Shown one piece after another: positions 10,600 through 20,489 of a DNA stretch of 64,000 nucleotides. Origin of the DNA: Tiliqua scincoides (lineage: Eukaryota; Chordata; Lepidosauria; Squamata; Scincidae); the NCBI RefSeq assembly GCF_035046505.1, contig NC_089822.1, forward strand, positions 101,874,659 to 101,938,658, in the 5' to 3' direction. Position 1 is the stretch's first letter; each line of letters starts with the position of its first letter. The position numbers and the translations under genes were made by a program. The notes beneath the pieces are model-generated. The model searched no databases. It had not been told where the DNA came from and worked only from the letters and a program-made list of their open reading frames with translations.

Positions 10600-11190
10600 C
10601 ACACATCACTAAATGTGTAGGGCCAGTAAGGCAAGATATGGTTCATCCAAACCAACCCCCTCTGAATTATCTGTTACGTGAAGTAATACACCCATTTGTC
10701 TACCTTCAACCCATTGCTAAACAGCTTAAACTCCTTCCCTTACCCTCTATTTATTCACTCCAAATCCACACCCACCCACCGGGGAGTTTCCATTCCTGTG
10801 CACAACATATTGGAAAATTCTGCAGGGGAAATTGGAAGTTGGGATAAAAGTTAAACATGCACCATGCACTCTCTTCTGCTGCTGGTTGCCCCCTCCCAAT
10901 GCAGCATTTCATGGGACCACCTGGCTACCATTATCCACATTTGCATGCAGTGTTTGACCTGGCGCTAATCAATGACCTTTACCTGGAAATGTCAAACAGG
11001 AACTGATGCTTGGTTGATCCCACCCAGCTCCAGGATGGATAACAACTTCATTTCATCTGTGCTTCCATTATCATTGGTAAGCGCTGCTTAGCTCACTGGA
11101 TATTTCTGGCATACGAGCCACGAAGAGTGCACAAACCTATTCCAGTCCCTACCTGATCTGCTTTTGCCTCGTGACAGGAATAGTACAGAG
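10600..11190 (+). repeat. Dispersed duplicate of 39690-40255
   Basis: About 590 bp similar in direct orientation to 39690-40255, including CTGGTTGCCCCCT, ATTTGCATGCAGTGTTTG and GGATAACAACTTCATTTCATC. It has no long open frame. It could be an undescribed interspersed repeat or duplicated regulatory DNA. Confidence 0.6.
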
Positions 11191-12264
11191 GACACTGAAG
11201 GAAATAAGGAACCCAGACTGTGGTTGTAGTAAAGCTGAGTTAAATTTTATTATGGTAAAAGGCACAGAAAACAGCATCAAACAGCTTATCAGAACCAATT
11301 TTCCCTCAGTTTCTCATGCTGGCTTTCTTCATATGGCAACACACTGGATTTGAACAGATCGGGGATGTCTGGTCCATCAGGTGAGTTGGTTCACTCTGAT
11401 GATGGAATGCTCAGGGTAACCCAACTGACTGACTTCCAGAAAAATCTCCAGGGAGCCTGAGCTCCTCTTCATATAGCCCAGCTGGTTCACACGGCATGCT
11501 AGTTCTATACATGGCACTACTGTTCAGGCTGCATTCTTTTTTAAGCATCCAACACGCTCAGGTTGCATTTGTTTTTCAAATTCTAGACACATTAGAATTT
11601 TGAAAAGCGAATCTGAAGTTAGAAATGATAGCTGCCACCATGCAGACATCACTTCTGTCTATTTTCTACAGGGTGACCCCCCAAAAACAGAACCCATAAA
11701 AATTTTATTAAATCCTACAAAGGTCCAGTAAATTTCAAGAAACTTACTGGACTCAAACTTCAATCTGTGTACGATTATTCCCCAAAGTTTCAGTTATCTT
11801 TGTCGCTTTGCATAAAAGTCATGTTCTTTCCAAAGAAAAATTAAAATTAACAGTTTTATTCAAAGATTTGTGGGTTTTGTTTTTTTTTGGGGTCATCCTG
11901 TATTATAAAGAATGCAGGAACATATCAGGAATATGGCAGCCTTCATAATATATGGTAACACCCTGGCAATCTCCACACAATTGACTTCAATGAAGGGACA
12001 CCATTTTGTCATTTATTTAATGAGCTGCTAGCATGCTGGCTGACTCCAACACCGCCCTTGCCCCCTTTTTCTGGTACTGGGATAATTAAGTAGCTGGTTC
12101 GACATTCCCTCAAACCAAATCTCAAGGAAAATTAAATTTGAAAATCAGGGAATTAAACTATTAAACCACCTCAGCTCCAAGAACGTTCTTTTCTCCACCC
12201 ACCCACCCATCAAACACACCGGTTTTAGGCCTTGTTAATCTGACTGTAACAGTTAGTATTGAGT
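11191..12264. other. Intergenic, no gene seen
   Basis: AT-rich DNA without a recognisable gene or repeat boundary. Confidence 0.35.
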
Positions 12265-12790
12265 GTACATATTTGTAAAGGACTAAATACAATGCAGATT
12301 AGTAAGGGAAGTGGAAAATGTTGCAGCAGACTACCAAAATTCAACGTTCTCACTAATGTGCACAATAATATTAAAAGACTTCCTTTGCCCTCTTGTTTAT
12401 CTAACTTACCCTACAGTTTTATAAAATAATAATAACAAATAATGTTAATATAGGGATCAACAAGTTGTGGTAAAAATTTCCAGCTTTGAATGGTTGTTTG
12501 CATTAGTTTACCTCAGGAGTTCAAGGGGATAATTGGCAGGAAAAGGGTTATAAGAATTCCAACCGAATTCCAACCTAAAGGGAAGAGTTCCCTTCTAAGG
12601 GAGGATAGGACTGCATGCCATATAAGGAGCCAATTCTAGAAAGTTTGCCCCTCACAGTGAAACTGATTGGCAAAAATATAGGATGGACAAAAGCAAATAC
12701 TTCTTCACACAGCACATATTTTGTCTACTTTGTTCATTGCTCCAAGAAGAGGTGATAGCCAACTGCTTGGATGGCTTTCAAAGGGCATGG
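12265..12790 (+). repeat. Inverted duplicate of 6530-7876
   Basis: 3' flank of the 13058 T2R gene. It corresponds in reverse complement to DNA flanking the T2R relic at 6364-6520, so each copy keeps the T2R-to-flank arrangement. Confidence 0.65.
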
Positions 12791-12800
12791 AAGCAATTCA
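12660..12800 (+). mobile_element. CR1-type LINE fragment
   Basis: The plus strand reads DKSKYFFTQHIF...CLDGFQRA, matching the CR1 C-terminal tail. It is shared with the inverted copy at 6530-6690. Confidence 0.6.
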
Positions 12801-13057
12801 CGGAGTATAGTCTATTAGTATAGTCTACCTAGAGATGTGTGGAACTGTCCACAAGGGGCATAAGTATTCTTAGCTCATTCTCCTTCAACTCAGTGTCCTG
12901 TAGCACCTCAGAGTTATCCCTTTAATAGAGTAAAAGAGCGAGCACTATTAATGACCATGTGCTGTATCCAGGTTCAAGGGATTATACCTGTGAATGCCAA
13001 CAGCAAGGAACCAATGGCAGTACAGAGCAATGGCTGTTGTGGACTTCTTCCAGTGAG

Positions 13058-14158
13058 CTACACAGAATAGAACAAATCAGAAAAATTCAACAACTTCTGG
13101 TTGTTAAGCCTGCAAAACCTATGCTCTGTTGATCTGAATTTTATCCATCCATTTAGCCATTTTAAGTCCATGAGATTTACTGTTCTGCCGGATAGTCTAC
13201 TTTCCTGGAAAAGCCTGTAAGAAGATCTTTCTCTGCTGGACATAATGCGTGTGCATGCTCCTTTCAGTTTTGGATTGGTCCGTATTAAGATTATTGAGTG
13301 AGCAGAAGGATATAAGGACAGGACAGTGTCAGAAATTAGTCGGTCCACTTCACCGTACTTTAATATATTACCCGAAACAATTATATTGGTAACAAAATAT
13401 AAGATGTAGAAGAAAAGGAAGAACATCAGCTGTTTGATGACCTCAATATGGGCCTGAGTACTGAAGTCTTTAGTGTGAATACTGCTCCTCTTCAGATTCC
13501 TTGTGTGCCTCCACAGAGAGAAGAGAAGAAAAATGGATGCAGTTAAGCAGATACTGAAATTGACGGCACAGAAAGAGAACTGCAGAGGTCTGAAAAACAC
13601 ATATGGGGATTCTCCAGAAGCTTCAGTGTGGGTTGTATTTGCTGTCAGGTTTCTTGCCAGACTGCAGGTTGTTTTTATTCTCCAAAAACTCAAAGCTTCA
13701 GGAAGGGAAAAGAAGACTATAGCTATGATGGACATTACAAGCATGTGGGGCATAAGCCTGTCAATTCTTGACTTCAGCCAGAGGAAGAGAGGGTGGGCAA
13801 AGGTGGCGACTTTCACACAGTAGAAAACAATGAGATATGTGGTGCCTGAGAAGTTGGACATGTTGAAATACATCCAGGCCAGACCAGCTGTTTTCCATGC
13901 ATAGCTACACATGTAATCCACTGGAGAGCCGATGTACATACATTGATTTGAGAAGGAAATGCACTGGAGCAAAAATCTAGTGATGCTCAGATATGTCAGG
14001 AGAAGTTCGCAAGGGACCAGTTTCCTCCTTTTCAACCAGCTGTGGCTGTTCACAACTATGATAAATCCATTTCCTAGTAGTGCAGCAATGGACACAATTC
14101 CAAAAATGATCAGAAGAATAATACCAAGCGGCGTAGACATGTTGTGGTCCATGATCAT
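13058..14158 (-). CDS. Bitter taste receptor (TAS2R family) with C-terminal extension
   Basis: An intact T2R frame of 366 aa, about 50 residues longer than its sisters. The receptor body has all family marks: GNGFI in TM1, ITRF in TM2, FYCVK and HPLFLWLK around TM3, loop-2 sequons NLT and NTT, RHTRNLKRSS, and HSIILI plus NPKLK in TM7. Sister genes stop right after RERSS or DRSS. Here the TAA codon reads TAC, and translation continues through former 3' flank (YRLFQESRLSG...) to the TAA at 13058. The N-terminus also differs: about 55 bp present upstream of sister starts are missing between ATGATCA and TGGACC. This removes the conserved acceptor-like site and makes MIMDHNM the start. Function is likely retained; whether the long tail is tolerated is unknown. 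Confidence 0.92.
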   Translation of the reverse strand: MIMDHNMSTPLGIILLIIFGIVSIAALLGNGFIIVVNSHSWLKRRKLVPCELLLTYLSITRFLLQCISFSNQCMYIGSPVDYMCSYAWKTAGLAWMYFNMSNFSGTTYLIVFYCVKVATFAHPLFLWLKSRIDRLMPHMLVMSIIAIVFFSLPEALSFWRIKTTCSLARNLTANTTHTEASGESPYVFFRPLQFSFCAVNFSICLTASIFLLFSLWRHTRNLKRSSIHTKDFSTQAHIEVIKQLMFFLFFYILYFVTNIIVSGNILKYGEVDRLISDTVLSLYPSAHSIILIRTNPKLKGACTRIMSSRERSSYRLFQESRLSGRTVNLMDLKWLNGWIKFRSTEHRFCRLNNQKLLNFSDLFYSV

Positions 14159-14159
14159 G

Positions 14160-14912
14160 GGTCTCCTGGCATATGTCTGGTGGGGAATCTGCTGGGAATT
14201 TTAATAGGTGGTGCTACACAGAAAGACATGCAAATCTCATTTGTCTTCTCTTGCAAATGATGCAAAGATTCATCATGTGGTTGTACTTGTAGGAACCTAC
14301 CAAAGGGAGATATTGAAATTTGCATGCCAAAGCCTGGTATCTCTTTCGCTGCTTGTGTCACAACACTTGAAGTTGGGGCATCATCAAATAATACATCTTA
14401 CATACTTACAGTCCCCAAGATATATACTAGCCCCATTCCATTGGTCTGTCTGTAAGTTGGAATATACTTAAATTGAAATAGCTCTTGCTGGCCCAGTGCT
14501 TCTGCGCCTGCACAAAAACATAACAATAGATGGACTATGTTGAGTGAAGGTGCCAAAGGCTCTGTCTGCAAGTCAGACATCCACAACATGGATGTCTGTA
14601 GCTTGGGGACCCAGGGTGTATGATTTGTGGGAATGGTGGGAGCCTTGTTTCATGTGAAAGTGTTGTACAATGATTCAGTTTTTGTGTGACTCCAATACAT
14701 GTTACTGAAATTGGAAGGCTTGATGTGAAGATAGCAGGAGCCAAACAACAGACTTGTGCTTGTAGGCAGGATGTTGTGATCATGAATCATCTTCTTAAGA
14801 TGATGTCAAACTTCTCCCTTCTACCACCCACCTCCATTTTCTTTGGCCTTTACCCAAACAGTACTTGTTCAGTGATGGGGTCAGTAAGCGGCATTGCTAT
14901 CATGGTCTAGGG
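14160..14912 (-). other. Conserved upstream block of T2R gene 3
   Basis: Matches the upstream regions of the genes at 2551 and 16390 over about 750 bp and ends with the GTCAGTAAGCGGCATTGC landmark. A hAT element is inserted at its outer edge. No gene was found. Confidence 0.55.
14228..14325 (-). promoter_or_regulatory. Paired POU octamers upstream of T2R gene 3
   Basis: ATGCAAAT lies at 14228-14235 and ATTTGCAT at 14318-14325, starts 90 bp apart. The nearer is only about 70 nt from the ATG because of the local 55-bp deletion. Confidence 0.5.
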
Positions 14913-16050
14913 CAGTGGTTCCCAAACTGGTGGGTCATGACCCACCAGACAGGAAAGCACTTATCCCTGCCCCTTTAAGGGGTGGGGAGGGGAGATTTCA
15001 GAAACATGATCCCCAGGATCATGCTGCTGTTAGGGACTGGGTTTTTTTAAAACTGACCTCCAGCCAGCACTGGAGTTCTGGTAGGAAAAATCTGGTACTT
15101 CCATTTTTGTTGCAAAACTGGAAATGCCCATTTTTTCCCCTTTTTCTCACTTACAGAGGCTCAGGGAGCCCTATGGAGGGTTCCTTAAACCCCCTGGACC
15201 TCCCAGAATTCCAGCGCTGGCTGGAGGTAAGTTTTTTTTTTTAAAAAAAAACCTCCTCCTGTCCCCGGTAGCAATGCGATCCTGGGGATTGCAATGCTGC
15301 AGTCCTCCTGCCCCAGCAAACACAGGTCCAACCTTGTTATACCTGGATTTTTATATACAAATTTGACTCAACACGAATGGCCACTGCAAATGAGAAGGAA
15401 TGTGCTGATCCCTGGAGAAGGGGAAAATGCATCCCTTTAAAATTTAAAAAACTGCTTTTCGTACTGTTGTAGAGAGACAGTCATGCAAGCAATTACAGGA
15501 ATAACCTAATTATCCACGGATTTTACTATCTCAGTGTGATGAGAAGGGTCCTTTAAACTAAAACAGTCATTTAACAATAGCTTCGTTAATGCGAGAGAGG
15601 GCAGCCAGCTGACAGTCCATCAATCATTCTCTCTCCAGGCACTTAGTTCAGTTCAGTTCAGTAAGACCTTTATTGGCATAAAAACTCCAGGCACTTAGAA
15701 CAGCTTCACTCTGAGGCAGCTTCACTCTGAGTCCCCTTCCCCCTGAGCATGTAAAGAAAGATAATCACTTTGCTCTGGGTGAAGGGAGGGGTCGCTGGAT
15801 CTGATTGAAGCCTTTCTAAGCTCCTGGAGAGAGGCTGATGGATCAATTGTCTGCCAAGTAACTCTTGTCTTACATCGCATAGGTCAGCAAGGCTGTTTGT
15901 AAATCTCCTAGCAAAGGGACATTGCTTTTAAAATGAATTTGCGATTTTTGCCATCCATGTGAGTTCTGGGAGCAGAACCCTAGCGAATAATGAGATTCAA
16001 GCTGTACTTATGTGGTTCCCTCCTCCTAAGAAGAACTTTAGGAACCACTG
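14913..16050. mobile_element. hAT-type nonautonomous DNA transposon
   Basis: 1138 bp with terminal inverted repeats CAGTGGTTCCCAAAC and CTTTAGGAACCACTG, flanked by a perfect 8-bp target duplication GTCTAGGG (14905-14912 and 16051-16058). No transposase frame was found. A nested piece near 15640-15690 contains CTTTATTGGCATAAA, the reverse complement of a LINE-like 3' tail. Confidence 0.88.
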
Positions 16051-16243
16051 GTCTAGGGGTCTCAGGAAGCCCACCCCCCCAGGCCGTAAGGCAATAGTCC
16101 ACTGGGCTTTACTTGTACACAGTTGCATGTAACATATCTCTTTTTATTATAATATTTCTACTTGTCTTTTGACATAAAATGGCCTCAAGCAGCTTACTAT
16201 AATAACAGACTCCTTGAAGGAAGGATAGTATATAAATGCAACA

Positions 16244-16258
16244 CTCACACACACACAC

Positions 16259-16294
<36 letters not shown>
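16244..16294. repeat. CA/GA microsatellite
   Basis: A run of CA dinucleotides followed by GA dinucleotides, just beyond the 3' end of the T2R gene at 16390. Confidence 0.9.
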
Positions 16295-16300
<6 letters not shown>

Positions 16301-16307
16301 AATGTGG

Positions 16308-16355
16308 AAGGGCTGTTTTGTTTGAAACAGCCCTTTTGTTTGAAGGGCTGTTTTG
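16308..16355. repeat. Short inverted plus direct repeat
   Basis: AAGGGCTGTTTT and AAACAGCCCTT form a possible hairpin, followed by a second GAAGGGCTGTTTTGTTTG. It lies about 35-80 nt past the stop of the T2R gene, so it may be transcribed in its 3' UTR. Confidence 0.5.
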
Positions 16356-16389
16356 TTTGCCTCTCACCGTGGCAAAGGGGGAAGAGGCT

Positions 16390-17331
16390 TTATGAAGCTC
16401 TGTCTCTGCTGGGCAGAATGTGTGCAAATGCTCCTCTCAGTTTTGGATTGGTCCATATTAATATTATTGAGTGAGCAGAAGGATAAAAGGACAGGATGAT
16501 GTCAGAACTTAGTCGCCCTTCAATAAACTTTAAAACATTATGCAGAGAAATCATCATGGTAACAAAATATAAAATATAGAAGAAAAGGAAGAACATCAGC
16601 AGTTTGATGACCTTGATATGGGCCTGAGTGCTGAGGTCCTTAGTGCCCATGCCACTTTTCTTTAGATTCGTGGTGTGCTTCCACAGAGAGACGATCAAAA
16701 TGATGGATGCAGTTAAGCAGATGCTGAAACTGATGGCACTGAAAGAAAATTGGAGAGGATTTAAAATCCCATAAAGGGATCCTTCAAGAGCCTCACAGTG
16801 GCTTGTATTTGCTGTCAGGTTTCTTGCCAGACTGCAGGTTGATTCCATTCTCCAAAAACCCACAACTGGAGAAACAGAAAAGAGGACAAAAGCTAGGATG
16901 GACATTACAAGCATGAGGGGCACAAGCCTGTCAATTCTTGACTTCAGCCAGAGGAAGAGAGGGTGGGAAAAGGTGGTGACTTTCACACAGTAGAACATGG
17001 TGAGACAGGCGATGCCTGAGAAGTTGGCCATGTTGAAATACATCCAGGCCAGGCCAGTTCCTTTCCATGCATAGCTACACATGTAATCCATTGGAGAGCT
17101 GATGTGAATATATTGACCCAACAAGACAGCGCACTGCAGCAAAAATCTGAAGATGCTCAGACATGTCAGAAGAAGCTCACAAGGGACCAGTTTCCTGCTT
17201 TGCAACCAGCTGTGGCTGTTCACAACTATGATAAATCCATTTCCTAGTAGTGCAGCAATTGACACAATTCCAAGAACGATCAGAAGTATAATACTATGTG
17301 GTGTAGCCATACTGCGGTCCATTGCTGTCAT
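16390..17331 (-). CDS. Bitter taste receptor (TAS2R family), intact
   Basis: A complete 313-aa T2R. Landmarks: GNGFI in TM1, CLSIFRF in TM2, FYCVKVTTFSHPLFLWLK around TM3, loop-2 sequons NLT and NTS, KHTTNLKKSG after TM5 (most sisters have HTRN), and HSIILIWTNPKLRG at TM7. Met at 17331 aligns with the start of the 2551 gene; the open frame continues nine codons upstream to 17358. An acceptor-like AG (17346-17347) lies 14 nt before the ATG, as in the 518 and 2551 genes. The last residues (AHILPSRDRAS) diverge from sisters, and the 3' flank is replaced after the stop by microsatellite DNA. Same orientation as the 13058 gene and probably a tandem duplicate of it. Confidence 0.95.
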   Translation of the reverse strand: MTAMDRSMATPHSIILLIVLGIVSIAALLGNGFIIVVNSHSWLQSRKLVPCELLLTCLSIFRFLLQCAVLLGQYIHISSPMDYMCSYAWKGTGLAWMYFNMANFSGIACLTMFYCVKVTTFSHPLFLWLKSRIDRLVPLMLVMSILAFVLFSVSPVVGFWRMESTCSLARNLTANTSHCEALEGSLYGILNPLQFSFSAISFSICLTASIILIVSLWKHTTNLKKSGMGTKDLSTQAHIKVIKLLMFFLFFYILYFVTMMISLHNVLKFIEGRLSSDIILSFYPSAHSIILIWTNPKLRGAFAHILPSRDRAS

Positions 17332-17444
17332 TCTAGGATAAAAGTCTAAGTTGAACAAATGACATTAAATGATCATGAGTCTTCTGGCAGATATGTGTGG
17401 GGAATCTGCTGGGAATTTTAATAGGTGGTGCTACGCATAAAGAC

Positions 17445-17536
17445 ATGCAAATCTCAGTTGTTTTCTCTTGCAAATGATGCAAAAATGCATCATGTGGTTG
17501 CAAGGATTTGCCAAAGGGAGATATTGAAATTTGCAT
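17445..17536 (-). promoter_or_regulatory. Paired POU octamers upstream of T2R gene 4
   Basis: ATGCAAAT lies at 17445-17452 and ATTTGCAT at 17529-17536, starts 84 bp apart. The nearer site is about 114 nt from the ATG. Confidence 0.5.
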
Positions 17537-18091
17537 GCCAAAGCCTGCTGCTTGTGTCACCACACTTGAAGTCAGCTCTTGATCAAACAATACATTTTAC
17601 ATTTACAAGTCCCCAAGACACGTACTACTTCCATTCCAGAAGTCTGTCCATAAGTTGGAACATACATAAATTGAAGCAGATCTTGCCTTCCCAGCGCTTT
17701 TGCGCCTACACAAAAGCAGACGGATTACGCCTGTGCAAAAGTGCCAAAGGGAATAATTGTGAGTCCATAACATGGATGTCTGCAGCTTGTTTTGTGGGAG
17801 CGATGGGAGCCATAGTTTGCATGAAAGTGATTGTACAATGATTCAGTTCTTCATTTTTTTTGTAGTGATTCTACCACATGTTGCTTGAATTGGAGGACCT
17901 GATATGAAGACACAACAGGAGGCAGACAACAGACATGTGCTTGCTGACAGGATGTTGTGACCATGAATCACCTTCTTAAGATGATTCCAGTCTTCTCCCT
18001 TCTTGCACCCATCTCCAACTTTTCTTTGGTTTTTACCCGCATGCTGGTTGCTTCCATTCTGTGAGATTAATAATCCCATGGATAATGAATG

Positions 18092-18184
18092 TGAGCCCAA
18101 TCCTATGCATGTCTACTCAGAAGTAAGTCCTAATATAGTCAATGAGGTTTACTCCCAGGTAAGTGTAGATAGGATTGCATCCTG
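18092..18184. mobile_element. Palindromic MITE (TAGGATTGCAG type)
   Basis: Begins GAGCCCAATCCTATGCATG and ends GTAGATAGGATTGCATCC. It is absent from the homologous position upstream of the 2551 gene, so it inserted after the T2R duplication. Confidence 0.65.
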
Positions 18185-18631
18185 TATCCCTCAGGATGAC
18201 TAATAATTCAGTGCCCCTGACTTTTTCTTAGCCTTTGGCTATATGTATTGGTTAGTGGTGTCAGTAAGCAGCATTGCTGTCATGTTCTGGGGCACAGGAA
18301 GCCTGTCCTGCCCCCAGCATGAAGGCATTAGTTCACTGGGCTTTACTTTTACACAAGTGCATGTTTGTAACGTATATATTTTTATTTATTAATATTTCTT
18401 CTTTGTCTTTTGACATAAAGTGGCTTCAAGTAGCTTACTATAATAACAAAGGAAGGATAGCAGAGGCATCACTAGGGTTTGTGTCACCTGGTGCAAGACC
18501 CCATTGCATGGACCTCCTCCCGTACCAGACCATAGAGAATAAATTACAATATCATATGCACAACCTAACTGCAGTGGCATCACTAGGGATGGTTTAACCC
18601 CCATTAAATTTATTTATTTATTTATAAATAG

Positions 18632-18750
18632 AAGTCTCGAAAGACTATGGTATAAGCCTACAGCACCCAGTATTCCCAGGCGGTCTCCCATCCAAGACTA
18701 ACCAGGCCTGACCCTGCTTAGCTTCCAAGATCAGGCATGTGCAGGGTAAC
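18632..18750 (-). mobile_element. 5S-rRNA-derived SINE
   Basis: The minus strand carries the 5S rRNA gene hallmarks GGAAGCTAAGCAGGGTC, GATGGGAGACCGCC and GGGTGCTGTAGGC, then a tail GCTTATACCATAGTCTTTCG. The 5' part of 5S is missing or diverged. The non-5S tail, shared with 29288-29352, shows this is a SINE and not a 5S gene. Confidence 0.85.
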
Positions 18751-18759
18751 AGTTGCTGT

Positions 18760-19878
18760 CACAGGCTAACAAAACAGTACAGGTCACCCAACAAATAAGT
18801 AACCAACAAAAAACCAGTGGCCAGCTTGATGACACTCACACATCTGAATCACAGTTCTAGTATTAGCTCTGATACATGGAAATGAGGTCTGACTTATACT
18901 TAACACCTCATTGGTTCCCTGCGGTGTTGTAATAATACCTCATTGGATCTCACTGGTCAGTTTTGAATTAATAAAATCTATTTTTTGTTTTTATTTATTT
19001 ATTTTTATTTACTTTATTTATGCACTGCCTTTCTCCCCACACTCAAAGCAGTTGTGTTTTCCAGACATACTAAGGCTTTTGTGGCTGGATGAGTTCAAAG
19101 TGTAATTTGAAATGTTTCTTGAATCTTTAAGTCATGGACTACATTGTAGGATCTAGTCCCAATGTTTCACTTTCAGCTGTGGAAAGCATCTTCAGGGGTT
19201 ACAAAGAATTGTGTCCTCTGAACTATTAGCTGGTCACGAGCTTAACTGCCAGTTCCTGCTTGCGTTTAACAGAGGTTTAACTTCTGGGTTAGGAGCTGAG
19301 CCTTACACAACACCACCAGCAATACAGGCAACAGTATTTCAAGGCACACTCAAAAGGGAACTAGAGAAAGGCAAAACCGGAAGTAGAGTGCGATCGCTCT
19401 ACTTTAACTTCAAAGCGGCTGGGGAGCCCTGCAGATGCTTGCACAGGGCTCCCCGCACCCCCAGGACGCTGCTGCAGGGACTGGTGAGTACATCCCAGTC
19501 CCTGCAGCCCTGTTAGTGATGCAATCCTGGGGATCGCATCGCTGCCTTCCCCCCTGTCCCCACCCCTTAAGGGGGCAGAGGCCAGGGCCCTCAGGCTGGG
19601 TTATCACGATGCCCCAGTCTGAATACCACTGCATTTCTGGAATGTTTGTTCTTCCTGGTATACCATACTTTGATACTCAAAGGTTAGGACCGAGAGAAAT
19701 GGGAAAGAGTGGGTTGAGGGCAGGATCATGGCAACATTCAGGTTTGGAGCTAGAAAGGGGGCTCCTTCAGGGTCAGGGTCAGATCCATAGGCTTATCTCA
19801 GGCAACTGAAGTAACCTGGATACTCATGAAACAGCATGTGCTATTTCTCTTTAAGATTGCTTGGTTTTGGAAGCTAAG
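18760..19878. other. Intergenic, repeat-derived
   Basis: No gene. 19450-19620 resembles the GC-rich interior of the hAT-like elements at 15.2 kb and 59.7 kb (AATCCTGGGGATCGCAT). Confidence 0.4.
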
Positions 19879-20485
19879 GCTGCAATCCTATATGCAAGTA
19901 TCTCCCAAACTGTGGCAAGCTGATTTTTGATGGGTTGTGAAAAGTTTTTGAAAAATTTAAAAAAACTTTGCAAGAACCCTTTCCAGATTTGCAGAATAAA
20001 ATTGTCAGCCGGAATGCTAACCTGTTGTATGGGGTAATCTTACCCCTAAATTAAAATGTCACATTTTCCAATTTTTTTTTTCTAGTAATTGGTATGCTAT
20101 AGTAGATCATGTGTGAACAGTTTCAGCCTTTTGTCAGGCCTGGTAGTCCCTAACTGCACATCTTGCTCTCAATTTCTAGAGTATAGCAAATGCCTACACA
20201 CGTATACTATATTTAAGGTCTCCAGCAGCCTCTGGAGCAAAGGACTCTGATGATAATAATAGTAATAATGTATTAATTACTATTATTAATAAATGAAATA
20301 TTTCTTTCTAGATCTCTTTTTTTTTTTTGTCTAGTGGTTCGTGATAGTGATAGATTGACAATTTAAAAAGAGAATCCTGGTGCTAAAAAGTTTGGGAAGC
20401 ACTGCTGTATGCATTTACCTGAGAATAACACACGTTGAATTCAATGGGACTTACTTCTGAGTAAACATGAACAGGCTTGTACTAT
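19879..20485. mobile_element. Palindromic MITE interrupted by a hAT element
   Basis: The left end GGCTGCAATCCTATATGCA and a remainder with AATTCAATGGGACTTACTTC lie on either side of the hAT insertion at 19897-20405. Confidence 0.5.
19897..20405. mobile_element. hAT-like nonautonomous element
   Basis: The ends AGTATCTCCCAAAC and GTTTGGGAAGCACTG are inverted. Flanks TATATGCA and TGTATGCA form an imperfect 8-bp target duplication. Confidence 0.6.
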
Positions 20486-20489
20486 AAGA

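Larger units (their letters stand above)
17360..18295 (-). other. Conserved upstream block of T2R gene 4
   Basis: The longest version of the shared T2R upstream region, about 930 bp, carrying an extra MITE at 18092-18184. No gene seen. Confidence 0.55.

Noticed and set aside
18655-18750. 5S rRNA gene
   Set aside because: The 5' part is missing or degenerate and the non-5S tail is shared with another copy, so it is a SINE.
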